Below, in pieces: positions 25,835-33,647 of a stretch of 34,678 bases of DNA. Every line of letters begins with the position of its first letter. Within the stretch, counting starts at the first letter, position 1. Under the pieces are notes generated by a model. That model was not told where the DNA came from. It saw nothing but the letters and a program-made list of their open reading frames with translations, and made no database searches. Source of the DNA: a virus. The stretch lies in IMG/VR virus record IMGVR_UViG_3300017751_000084, positions 1 through 34,678 of that record. The stretch is one strand, 5' to 3'. The translations under genes and the position numbers were made by a program.

Positions 25835-27841
25835 ATGGCATTTTTAGTATCACCTGGTGTACAGGTAAATGAAGTCGATTTAACAAATGTAGTTCCAGCT
25901 GTTGCAACATCTATTGGTGCTATCGCAGGTGCATTTGAAAAAGGTCCTGTTGGTTCTATACAGACAGTCACTTCAGAAGGTGATCTAGTTTCTAAGTTTG
26001 GAAAACCAAATTCTAATAACTTTGAAAACTGGTTAGCAGCTGCTAGTTTCCTACAATATGGAAACACACTAAGAATGGTAAGAGCAGAATCAGCTATTGT
26101 TAACGCAGGAGCAAACAGCGGAATATTAATTAGGGATGATGATCATTACGAACAATCATTCAGAGCAGGCCAAGGTTCGCATGGCGAATGGGCTGCAAGA
26201 TCAGCAGGAACATGGGGTAACTCAATCGGAGTTGCTATCTGTGCTACTGCAACAGCATACGAACAAGTTTTATCTGCAAGCAACTTAACAGTTGGCGAAG
26301 ACGCAGTAGGCGCTACAACAATCGCAGTTGATGATGCAGATTTAGCTAACAACGTAATTAACGTTGGCGATATGATTTCTTTCTTTTCAGACTCAGCAGG
26401 TACAACACCTGTCACAGGCGAAACAGGAAACGAATACGAAGTAACTGCTATTTCAACAAACGATTTAACAATAAGATTAAAAGACGACCCTAACGGTGCA
26501 GGTGTACAAAACATTATACCTGATAACTCATACATCAAAAGAAAGTGGAGATTTCATGATCTTTTTGATAGAGCACCAGGTACATCACCTTACGCCACTG
26601 AAAATGGTAAAGGAACAGCAGACGAAATGCACATTGTAGTGTATGACACAACAGGAAACATCACAGGATTTGATGTTGATGTTGCAGGTCAAAGAACAAA
26701 AGGAGTTCTTGAAACTTACGCACAAGTTTCTAAACACCCAAGTGCAAAAACACCACAAGGTAATTCAAACTACTACCCAGATGTTATCTTTTCTCAATCA
26801 ACAAACGTATATTGGACTGATCACACATCATCAGGTTCAAATTGGGGAACAGATATATCTACAGGTACAGCATTTACAGCAGTAGATTCACCAGTAGTAG
26901 ATTCATTAACAGGTGGAACAGATGATTACTCATTAACAAATGGGGAAATCTCAATTGCATATAATAAATTTGCAGACGCAGAATCAGTAGATGTTAACTT
27001 AATCATCGGTGGTTCTTCATCAATCGCAGCTGACACACAAGCAAACTACGATACACACGGAACAATGTTGATCGATCTTGCGTCAGCTAGATTAGACTGT
27101 ATGGCATTTATATCGCCACACAGAGCGGCAACTGTTGGAGTAGCAGACCCTGCAACTCAAACAACTAATGTTAAAAATGCAGCTGCTACACTTCCAAGTT
27201 CATCTTACGCAGTACTAGATAGTGGATACAAATATATGTACGACAGATACAATGATGTTTACAGATATATACCACTTTCAGGTGATATTGCTGGATTATG
27301 TGCTAGAACAGATGATATTGCTGATGTATTTTTCTCACCTGCAGGTTTCAATAGAGGAACAATCAGAGGTGCAGTAAAACTTTCTTACAATCCAAATCAA
27401 TCACAAAGAGACGACTTATACGCAGCGAGAGTTAACCCAGTAGTTAATTTTCCAGGCCAAGGTGTTACCCTATTTGGTGACAAAACTGCCTTGACAACTC
27501 CAAGTGCATTTGATAGAATAAACGTTAGAAGACTGTTTATCGTTCTTGAAAAAGCGATTAGTACAGCATCTAAATTTCAATTGTTTGAATTTAACGATGC
27601 ATTTACTAGAGCGCAATTCAAAAACTTGGTAGAGCCGTTTTTAAGAGACATACAAGGAAGAAGAGGAATTGACTCTTTCCAAGTTGTATGTGACGGAACA
27701 AATAACACAGGCGAAGTTGTTGATAGAAATGAATTTGTTGCAGATGTTTATGTTAAACCTGCAAGAAGTATCAACTTTATAACACTAAACTTCATTGCGA
27801 CACGAACAGGTGTTGCCTTTAGTGAAGTAGGAGGAGCGTAA
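25835..27841 (+). CDS. 18: Contractile tail sheath protein gp18
   Basis: A 668-residue protein (T4 gp18 is 659). The start AFLVSPGVQVNEVDLTNVVP, followed by ATSIGAIAGAFEKGPVG and VSKFGKPNSNNFENW, is diagnostic of T4-like sheath subunits. The C-terminal part (VNFPGQGVTLFGDKT, INVRRLFIVLEKAIS, FVADVYVKPARSINFI) is the conserved domain shared by all contractile sheaths. The subunits polymerise around the gp19 tube and contract during injection. The gene has two late promoters and a strong AAGGAGA site, fitting high expression. Gene 19 follows 2 bases later. Confidence 0.95.
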   Translation: MAFLVSPGVQVNEVDLTNVVPAVATSIGAIAGAFEKGPVGSIQTVTSEGDLVSKFGKPNSNNFENWLAAASFLQYGNTLRMVRAESAIVNAGANSGILIRDDDHYEQSFRAGQGSHGEWAARSAGTWGNSIGVAICATATAYEQVLSASNLTVGEDAVGATTIAVDDADLANNVINVGDMISFFSDSAGTTPVTGETGNEYEVTAISTNDLTIRLKDDPNGAGVQNIIPDNSYIKRKWRFHDLFDRAPGTSPYATENGKGTADEMHIVVYDTTGNITGFDVDVAGQRTKGVLETYAQVSKHPSAKTPQGNSNYYPDVIFSQSTNVYWTDHTSSGSNWGTDISTGTAFTAVDSPVVDSLTGGTDDYSLTNGEISIAYNKFADAESVDVNLIIGGSSSIAADTQANYDTHGTMLIDLASARLDCMAFISPHRAATVGVADPATQTTNVKNAAATLPSSSYAVLDSGYKYMYDRYNDVYRYIPLSGDIAGLCARTDDIADVFFSPAGFNRGTIRGAVKLSYNPNQSQRDDLYAARVNPVVNFPGQGVTLFGDKTALTTPSAFDRINVRRLFIVLEKAISTASKFQLFEFNDAFTRAQFKNLVEPFLRDIQGRRGIDSFQVVCDGTNNTGEVVDRNEFVADVYVKPARSINFITLNFIATRTGVAFSEVGGA

Positions 27842-27843
27842 TC

Positions 27844-28374
27844 ATGGCAAACATAGATGACTTTAAAGCAAATCTAGCTGGTGGTGGTGCAAGACCCAAT
27901 CAGTTCAGAGTTACTATTACACCACCTTCTGGTATCGCTACAGGATTGAATGTTAGAAACGCATCATTCTTATGTAAATCTTCAAACTTGCCAGGTCAAA
28001 CACTTGGCGAAATCCCTGTACCTTTTAGAGGTAGAAATATCTACATCGCTGGGGACAGAGAGTTTGAAACTTGGACTTCAACGTTCATTAATGATACAGA
28101 CTTTAATATCAGAAACGCAATGGAATTGTGGATGAACGGTATTAATGATCTAGCGAATAACACTGGTGTTATCGCTTCTGCTGAATATCAATCAGACTTA
28201 ACGATTGAACAATTAGACAGAGACGATACAACTTTGAAAACTTACATCTTCAGAAATGCATACCCTTTGACACTAGGTCAAATTGATGTTGCTTACGAAA
28301 CAACAAATGCAATTGAAGAGTTTGAGGTAACTTGGAGATACCAACACTTTGAAGCAAGTGGTGTTAACTTCTAA
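27844..28374 (+). CDS. 19: Tail tube protein gp19
   Basis: A 176-residue protein (T4 163). ANIDDFKANLAGGGARPNQF, FLCKSSNLPGQTLGEI, FRGRNIYIAGDREFETW and FEVTWRYQHF are the standard tube-subunit blocks of T4-like phages. It stacks as hexamers to form the inner channel for DNA. Start is 2 bases after the sheath stop (GGAGCGTAATC-ATG), so gene 18 and 19 are translated from one message. Nothing unusual seen. Confidence 0.94.
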   Translation: MANIDDFKANLAGGGARPNQFRVTITPPSGIATGLNVRNASFLCKSSNLPGQTLGEIPVPFRGRNIYIAGDREFETWTSTFINDTDFNIRNAMELWMNGINDLANNTGVIASAEYQSDLTIEQLDRDDTTLKTYIFRNAYPLTLGQIDVAYETTNAIEEFEVTWRYQHFEASGVNF

Positions 28375-28418
28375 GCGATCTACTAAATAGTTAAAAAAAA
28401 TACTAGTAGGAGTATATT

Positions 28419-30023
28419 ATGGCAGAGCTATTCGGATTTAAATTCGAAAGAATAAAAGATACAGCACCAGAAGACAGATTTGTCCAAAAATCACCCGATG
28501 ACGGCACAGTCGAAATATCGGGTGGTGGACATTTTGCTCAGGTACTTGATATTGACGGAAGAGATCGAAACGATCTTGATTTAATCAGACGATATAGAGA
28601 CATTGGACAACAACCAGAGTGTGATAGTGCAATTGAAGATATTGTAAACGAGGCAATCGTTTCAGATGAAAGAGATAAATCTGTTGATATAGTATTAGAC
28701 AATCTAGAATATTCAGAAAAAATTAAAAAAAGTATGAGAGAAGCATTTGACGATGTTCTCTCATTACTTGAATTTGATACTAAAGGTCACGACATCTTTA
28801 GAAGATGGTATGTTGACGGAAGATTATTTTATCATAAAGTTATTGATTCAAAAAACCCTAAACTAGGTATTCAAGAAGTAAGATACATTGACCCTAGAAA
28901 AATCAGAAAAGTAAAAGCAGTACAGAAAGTACCAGGGCCTCAAGGTTCAGTCTTAGTTAAACAAGAACAAGATTATTATCTTTACAATGAGAAGATGTTG
29001 AAAGGTATGATGAACCAAGGTCTAAAGATTGCAGATGACTCTATCACATATTGTCCGTCTGGTTTGATTGACGCAAACAAAAATCAAGTACTATCTTATT
29101 TACATAAAGCAATTAAACCTGTCAATCAATTAAGAATGATTGAAGACAGTTTAGTTATTTACAGAATTTCAAGAGCACCAGAAAGAAGAATTTTCTATAT
29201 TGATGTAGGTAATTTACCTAAGATCAAAGCAGAGCAGTATCTAAAAGATGTAATGAATAGATACAGAAACAAACTTGTTTACGATGCAAAGACAGGTGAG
29301 ATCAGAGACGATAGAAATCATATGTCAATGCTTGAAGATTTTTGGTTACCTAGAAGAGAAGGTGGCAGAGGAACAGAGATCACAACTTTACCTGGTGGTT
29401 CTAACTTAGGTGAGATAGATGATATTACTTACTTCCAAAGAAAACTTTACAGATCGTTGAATGTTCCTATTTCAAGATTAGAAGCAGAGCAATCATTCTC
29501 ACTAGGAAGATCAACAGAGATTACAAGAGACGAATTAAAATTTACTAAGTTTATCCAAAGACTTAGAAAGAAATTTGTACCACTATTCTTAGATATGTTA
29601 AGAACACAATTAGTTTTAAAAGGTGTTATTAATGTTGAAGAGTGGCCAAAGATTAAAGAACACATTCAATTTGACTTCTTAAAAGATGGTCACTTTGCAG
29701 AATTAAAAGCGCAAGAATTATTGAATGATAGAATTAATATGTTAGGTTCAGTTGAAAACTACATAGGTACTTTCTTTAGTAAAGAGTTTGTTTACAAACA
29801 AGTATTAAGAATGACAGACTTTGAAGTTAAAGAAATGCAAGCACAAATGAAACGTGAGTCAGGTGCAGATGTAGATGACGGTGGAATAGATGTTCCTCAA
29901 ACAGATGGTATTACAAGAGTACCTTCATTTGGTGGAGCACCATTAGTTGCACCAGAACCTGCACAAACACCAGATCAAGCAACAGGCGATGGGCCTGATG
30001 CTGACGATATAAATAATACATAA
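28419..30023 (+). CDS. 20: Portal protein gp20
   Basis: A 534-residue portal vertex protein (T4 524). FQRKLYRSLNVPISRLEAE (339-357) and SFSLGRSTEITRDELKF (359-375) are the conserved segments used to classify marine T4-like phages by g20. YIDPRKIRKVK and PRREGGRGTEITTLPGGSNL also match. A dodecamer of gp20 nucleates prohead assembly, is the gate for DNA entry and joins the neck. TAGGAG lies before the ATG. A late promoter octamer lies within its last codons (30008). The C-terminal tail (about 490-534) is Pro/Asp/Gly-rich and probably disordered. Confidence 0.96.
   Translation: MAELFGFKFERIKDTAPEDRFVQKSPDDGTVEISGGGHFAQVLDIDGRDRNDLDLIRRYRDIGQQPECDSAIEDIVNEAIVSDERDKSVDIVLDNLEYSEKIKKSMREAFDDVLSLLEFDTKGHDIFRRWYVDGRLFYHKVIDSKNPKLGIQEVRYIDPRKIRKVKAVQKVPGPQGSVLVKQEQDYYLYNEKMLKGMMNQGLKIADDSITYCPSGLIDANKNQVLSYLHKAIKPVNQLRMIEDSLVIYRISRAPERRIFYIDVGNLPKIKAEQYLKDVMNRYRNKLVYDAKTGEIRDDRNHMSMLEDFWLPRREGGRGTEITTLPGGSNLGEIDDITYFQRKLYRSLNVPISRLEAEQSFSLGRSTEITRDELKFTKFIQRLRKKFVPLFLDMLRTQLVLKGVINVEEWPKIKEHIQFDFLKDGHFAELKAQELLNDRINMLGSVENYIGTFFSKEFVYKQVLRMTDFEVKEMQAQMKRESGADVDDGGIDVPQTDGITRVPSFGGAPLVAPEPAQTPDQATGDGPDADDINNT
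30008..30015 (+). promoter_or_regulatory. Late promoter inside the 3' end of gene 20
   Basis: Exact TATAAATA spanning the codons for the final residues of gp20. A start at about 30022 gives a short leader carrying AAGGAG (30027-30032), then the gene 67 ATG at 30038. This would serve the prohead core genes. Confidence 0.55.
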
Positions 30024-30037
30024 TTAAGGAGATTATT

Positions 30038-30220
30038 ATGAGTTCAGAAAAAATAGTAGATGCATTGGCAAAAGGTTCATCGTTAGATGCTGAAGATGCG
30101 TTTAAAGAAACAATGAAAACTAAAATTGCAGATGCAATCGAAGATAAAAAGATTGAAGTTGCAAGAGGTTTAGTAAACAATCACATTGATGCGACTCCAG
30201 CTGAAACAAGCGAGGAGTAG
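30038..30220 (+). CDS. 67: Prohead core protein gp67
   Basis: A 60-residue protein, T4 gp67 being 80. FKETMKTKIADAIEDKKIEV then ARGLV aligns with the T4 segment FAEAMAARTIDLIKEEKIAIARN. In T4, gp67 is a small core component needed to set head shape and is cut by gp21. The C-terminus here is short and moderately acidic, lacking the long Asp/Glu tail of T4. AAGGAG precedes the ATG. The position directly after the portal gene matches T4. Confidence 0.75.
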   Translation: MSSEKIVDALAKGSSLDAEDAFKETMKTKIADAIEDKKIEVARGLVNNHIDATPAETSEE

Positions 30221-30224
30221 TAAA

Positions 30225-30473
30225 TTGAGATTTGAAGACTTACATTCATCGATATTCGAAGGTGATGAGTACAAGAAATCTAGAGAATATAGAAAACAAT
30301 CGCCTAAAATGAAGAAAGCGATTGATGATTTATTCAAAAAAATGGATTCTAAGGGTTCAAATTTCCTAAATAATTTTGAGAAAACAATAACAGATGTTGC
30401 AAAACGACATAGAGTACCAGAAAGCAAACTCTATGATTATTTTGAAAAAGAAGCGTCTGATTTTATGAGTTAA
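30225..30473 (+). CDS. Small protein at the gene 68 position, TTG start
   Basis: An 82-residue basic, helical protein. The TTG at 30225 is chosen because GAGGAG (30212-30217) sits 7 bases upstream and the longer frame from 30186 runs inside gene 67. It begins RFEDLHSSIFEGDEYKKSRE; KMKKAIDDLF and PESKLYDYFEKEASDF follow. The slot between genes 67 and 21 holds prohead core gene 68 in T4, so it may be its positional counterpart, but no clear sequence match is seen and it is shorter (T4 gp68 141 aa). Use of TTG is the notable feature. Confidence 0.6.
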   Translation: MRFEDLHSSIFEGDEYKKSREYRKQSPKMKKAIDDLFKKMDSKGSNFLNNFEKTITDVAKRHRVPESKLYDYFEKEASDFMS

Positions 30474-30483
30474 GGAATAGAAA

Positions 30484-30867
30484 ATGGCAGTAGTAAAACA
30501 AACATTAAAAGATTCAGATTTTGAACATGTAGTCAAAGTCACTACAACAGGTACAAATTCAACTGCAAGTATTGTTGACGCCTCTGCATTAGCAGGAGCT
30601 TCTACTGACCCAAGGTTATCAATAGTATCATGTACATGGACAACAGGTTCACAAACAGACATTTTATTTGATGCAACATCAAACGTAGTTGCATTATCAT
30701 TAAACGGAAATGGCGCAATCAACGGAGGTGCTCAACATCTTCCGTCTATATCAAACAACGCAGGTTCGGGTGTTACAGGTGACATCCTTTTAACAAATTC
30801 GTCTGCTTCAGTTGGTACAGTCATTTTACATTGTAGAAAGGTATCGGGTTTCGATAATATAACGTAA
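30484..30867 (+). CDS. Unknown head-cluster protein, 127 aa (decoration-like)
   Basis: A small Ser/Thr/Ala/Gly-rich, beta-type protein starting AVVKQTLKDSDFEHVVKVTT. The body (NSTASIVDASALAGA, ILFDATSNVVALSLNGNG, GVTGDILLTNSSASVGTVIL) looks like a single compact beta domain. It resembles small head decoration or accessory proteins by size and composition, and sits between the core genes and the protease. ATG at 30484 follows AAGGAA. T4 has no equivalent here. Assignment is from context only. Confidence 0.5.
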   Translation: MAVVKQTLKDSDFEHVVKVTTTGTNSTASIVDASALAGASTDPRLSIVSCTWTTGSQTDILFDATSNVVALSLNGNGAINGGAQHLPSISNNAGSGVTGDILLTNSSASVGTVILHCRKVSGFDNIT

Positions 30868-30868
30868 G

Positions 30869-31528
30869 ATGCAAACAGTTAAACTAATTACAGAAGCGCA
30901 AGACTTTACAACAAATAACTTTTTAATTGAAGAAAAAAATGGCAAAAAAGATTATAAGATTAAAGGTATCTTTATGCAATCTAATATTAAAAACAGAAAT
31001 GGTAGAGTATATCCAAAAGAAGTTTTAGTAAAAGAAGTTAAAGCTTACAACAAAGAATTTATTCAAAAGAATAGAGCATTTGGTGAGTTAGGACACCCAG
31101 AAGGTCCAACAGTAAACTTAGATAGAGTTTCACATATGATTACATCACTTAAAGAAGAAGGTGATAATATTATTGGTGAGGCAAAAATCATGGACACACC
31201 AATGGGTAAGATTGTTAAAAGTTTAATGGACGAAGGTGCAACACTAGGAGTTTCATCTAGAGGAATGGGTTCTTTAGAAAACAAAGGTGGTGCAAACTAT
31301 GTCAGATCAGATTTCAAACTAGCAACAGCAGGTGATATTGTTGCAGACCCATCAGCACCAAGTGCTTTCGTAGAGGGCATCATGGAAGGTAAAGAATGGG
31401 TTTGGGATCACGGGTCACTAGTTGAGTCACATGTTGCAGAAGCAAAAGCAAGAATTGAAGAAAGAGCAAAGTATAAACAAGATTTAGAATCTAGTTTAGA
31501 ATTTGCAAAATTTTTGAAACAGTTATAA
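30869..31528 (+). CDS. 21: Prohead core protease gp21
   Basis: A 219-residue protein (T4 212). NRNGRVYPKEVL, FGELGHPEGPTVNLDRVSHM (with catalytic His76) and LGVSSRGMGS (nucleophile Ser129 or Ser130) are the signature blocks of the T4 prohead protease. It cleaves the scaffold and the N-terminus of gp23 during head maturation, so gp23 in this window should be a precursor. The start is 1 base after the previous stop. An octamer promoter for the next gene follows the stop. Confidence 0.93.
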   Translation: MQTVKLITEAQDFTTNNFLIEEKNGKKDYKIKGIFMQSNIKNRNGRVYPKEVLVKEVKAYNKEFIQKNRAFGELGHPEGPTVNLDRVSHMITSLKEEGDNIIGEAKIMDTPMGKIVKSLMDEGATLGVSSRGMGSLENKGGANYVRSDFKLATAGDIVADPSAPSAFVEGIMEGKEWVWDHGSLVESHVAEAKARIEERAKYKQDLESSLEFAKFLKQL

Positions 31529-31551
31529 TATAGTTTTATAAATAAACTATA
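31529..31551 (+). promoter_or_regulatory. Late promoter within an inverted repeat
   Basis: Exact TATAAATA (31537-31544) lies between the arms TATAGTTT (31529-31536) and AAACTATA (31544-31551). Transcription would start near 31551 and lead to the ATG at 31572. The arms are AT-rich and could be chance, but they put the octamer in a symmetric setting. Confidence 0.6.
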
Positions 31552-31571
31552 GAGCTACAGGTAAGTATATT

Positions 31572-32192
31572 ATGTATAAATGGTTTGACGATTTAACTCG
31601 TATACCGAAACCATATCGTGAGAAAGAAGATTACCATCATTATGGGATTTACGAAGTTGAAATATTAAATACTATATTTCGTAATCATAATGTAAAAAAA
31701 GTTTTGAGTTTGGGGGGAATGTCTAATTTAGATTTCTTCCTAGCACAATATGATAATGACGTTAAGTATGCCAAAAATATTGATGAGGCAAAAACTTGGC
31801 GTGGATTTGATCTTGAAAAGAAACATCAAGAGTATATCCAAAGATTTAATTATAATGGGGAATACATCTTTACGAGGCGAAGTTTAGATCGGTATGATGT
31901 TGTTGACGAAAAGTACGATGTTGTCTTCTCTAATATAGACACACTAAAAGGAAAGATGAAGGTTTTACCTACAATCTTTATAAAAATGTGGTCTTATATT
32001 GGATTACCTGAGAAGGTTAGAGAAAAGATGACAACGGACTATGAAAAGTTTTTTAGTAATGTGTTGGTCACAACAAACATGACAGTATTCTCTAATCAAG
32101 AAATTGAATACGAAAATAACCTTGTTGACACCTCCACAAAACTAGAGAAAAAAAGGACAGTTGTTTATCAGCGGATGAATTTACCCGTGTAA
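31572..32192 (+). CDS. Accessory Rossmann-like protein between genes 21 and 22
   Basis: A 206-residue protein. VKKVLSLGGMSNLDFFL (41-57) followed by an acidic segment, and later KYDVVFSNIDTL (about 114-125), resemble motif I and motif IV of a class I methyltransferase. However, the Gly pattern is S-L-G-G rather than D-x-G-x-G, so this is tentative. The rest is charged, with many aromatic residues. It has its own late promoter before it and two more after it, making it a self-contained insertion in the head gene cluster, where T4 has genes 21 and 22 adjacent. Function unknown. Confidence 0.55.
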   Translation: MYKWFDDLTRIPKPYREKEDYHHYGIYEVEILNTIFRNHNVKKVLSLGGMSNLDFFLAQYDNDVKYAKNIDEAKTWRGFDLEKKHQEYIQRFNYNGEYIFTRRSLDRYDVVDEKYDVVFSNIDTLKGKMKVLPTIFIKMWSYIGLPEKVREKMTTDYEKFFSNVLVTTNMTVFSNQEIEYENNLVDTSTKLEKKRTVVYQRMNLPV

Positions 32193-32203
32193 ATTCTATG
32201 TTT

Positions 32204-32211
32204 TATAAATA
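32204..32211 (+). promoter_or_regulatory. T4-type late promoter 1 for gene 22
   Basis: Exact TATAAATA, first of two copies spaced 14 bases apart in the 67-base gap before gene 22. Both face the scaffold gene. Confidence 0.75.
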
Positions 32212-32217
32212 AATGTA

Positions 32218-32225
32218 TATAAATA
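32218..32225 (+). promoter_or_regulatory. T4-type late promoter 2 for gene 22
   Basis: Exact TATAAATA, 34 bases before the ATG at 32260. Predicted start about 32232 falls inside the palindrome at 32228-32241; AAAAGGAGA (32245-32253) is the ribosome site. Confidence 0.75.
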
Positions 32226-32227
32226 AT

Positions 32228-32241
32228 TGTTAATATTAACA
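32228..32241. repeat. 14-bp perfect palindrome in the gene 22 leader
   Basis: TGTTAATATTAACA is identical to its reverse complement and coincides with the predicted start region of the second late promoter. It could be a protein-binding site or a short RNA hairpin; no known operator is recognised. Confidence 0.5.
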
Positions 32242-32259
32242 GAAAAAGGAGAAATCCCC

Positions 32260-33621
32260 ATGGCTAATGAATTAGACAAAACCATTGAGGAATTAGAAGC
32301 GGAAGTTTTGGCTGAATTAGAAGAAGCCAATGGTGCTGATGCTCCTAAAAAAGGTGCGATGGCACCTGAACCAATGGACAAGAAGCCAGAGGGCGAAGTT
32401 CAAGATACGGGCGATGCAGTAGTCAAAGGTGACCAAGCAGATGCTCCTGTCAAGAAAGTCGTTGCAAAGGCTAAAGAAGTTTCAGGTCAAGCACCTCAAA
32501 AAGGTGAAGGTAAACCTGAGGCAACACCTAAACTTAAAGAAGAAGAAGAAAAAGAGGACGAGAAAAAAGAGTCCTTAGATTCTAAAGATTCTAAAGAAGA
32601 AGACAAAGAAGAACAAAAAGAAGAAGTAGTTGACATTGAAGAAATGCAAGGTCAAATGATGAAGGCAATGAAGTCTATGAAAAAAGATGAAATGTCTGAG
32701 TTGTATGCTTCTTACATGAAGGCTTCTATGAATAAGACTAAAGACGAAATGTTCAGAGAAATGTCTGATGGCATGAAAAAAATGAATGCTATGAAGATGA
32801 AAGAAATGATGGGCAAAATGTCTAAAAAGTCTGAAGAACAAAATATAGAAAAAGATGCTAAGACGGAAGAAAGACTAAAATCAGTAGATGTTAAAGAACA
32901 TGTAGATGCTCTTTTAAATTCTGACTCAAATCTATCGGAAGACTTTAAATCTAAAGCAGCTACAATTTTTGAAACTGCCGTTAAATCTAAAATCAGATCA
33001 GAGATCAAAAGACTTGAAGATGAATATGCTTCTGAGTTGATTGAAGCTCAAACTGAAAACAGAAATTCTTTAACAGAAAAAGTCGATAACTATTTAAACT
33101 ATGTTGTAGAAGAGTGGATGAAAGAAAACGAACTTGCCCTTGAAAGAGGACTTAAAGGCGAGATCGCTGAAGATTTTATCTCTGGTCTAAAAACATTGTT
33201 TGAAGATCATTATATCGATGTGCCTAACGAAAAGTACGATGTACTTGAAGATCAGGCAGATAAAATTTCTAAGTTAGAGAAAAAATTAGAAGAAACAATT
33301 CAACAAGTAGTTGAAGCGAAAGAATCTAATTCATCTTTGATTAAAGAAAAAGTTATGAACGATGTTTCATCGGACTTAACTGAAACCGAAATTGAAAAGT
33401 TTCAAACTTTGGCTCAAGATGTAGAGTACTCAAATGAAGAAGGTTATTCTGAAAAGCTTAACACAATCAAAGAGTCTTACTTCCCAAGACAAAAAACTGA
33501 AACACAAAGCATTGATCATGAAGTAGAAACTGGCACCGCTGTACAGGACGTTACAGAGGGTTCCCCAATGGACAGATACATATCTGCAATTGGTAAAACT
33601 GCTGTAATTAACGGCAATTAA
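32260..33621 (+). CDS. 22: Prohead scaffold (core) protein gp22
   Basis: A 453-residue scaffold, longer than T4 gp22 (269). ATG 32260 is chosen for the AAAAGGAGA site; a frame from 32227 begins upstream of it. Order: acidic helix (ELDKTIEELEAEVLAELEE), a Lys/Pro/Glu low-complexity region to about residue 125, a Met/Lys-rich helix (about 129-187), then a long coiled coil (QADKISKLEKKLEETI, about 330-345). The last residues, SPMDRYISAIGKTA, match the conserved end of marine gp22. It fills the prohead during assembly and is degraded by gp21. Assignment rests on position and C-terminus. Confidence 0.85.
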   Translation: MANELDKTIEELEAEVLAELEEANGADAPKKGAMAPEPMDKKPEGEVQDTGDAVVKGDQADAPVKKVVAKAKEVSGQAPQKGEGKPEATPKLKEEEEKEDEKKESLDSKDSKEEDKEEQKEEVVDIEEMQGQMMKAMKSMKKDEMSELYASYMKASMNKTKDEMFREMSDGMKKMNAMKMKEMMGKMSKKSEEQNIEKDAKTEERLKSVDVKEHVDALLNSDSNLSEDFKSKAATIFETAVKSKIRSEIKRLEDEYASELIEAQTENRNSLTEKVDNYLNYVVEEWMKENELALERGLKGEIAEDFISGLKTLFEDHYIDVPNEKYDVLEDQADKISKLEKKLEETIQQVVEAKESNSSLIKEKVMNDVSSDLTETEIEKFQTLAQDVEYSNEEGYSEKLNTIKESYFPRQKTETQSIDHEVETGTAVQDVTEGSPMDRYISAIGKTAVINGN

Positions 33622-33627
33622 TAAATA
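33620..33627 (+). promoter_or_regulatory. Probable late promoter for gene 23 (one mismatch)
   Basis: AATAAATA, differing only in the first base from the octamer, 20 bases before the gene 23 ATG and overlapping the gene 22 stop. In T4 gene 23 has its own strong late promoter, so a site here is expected. Confidence 0.4.
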
Positions 33628-33647
33628 TAGATAAAGGAGAAACCAAA

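Noticed and set aside
28382-28389. ACTAAATA before gene 20 as a late promoter
   Set aside because: Two mismatches in the octamer, weaker than any of the other sites; gene 20 can be read through from the gene 18 promoters.
32575-33008. - strand frames of 88 and 98 residues opposite gene 22
   Set aside because: His/Phe-rich and Ser/Phe/Ile-rich translations are the reverse of Met/Lys/Glu-rich scaffold codons; no start signals.
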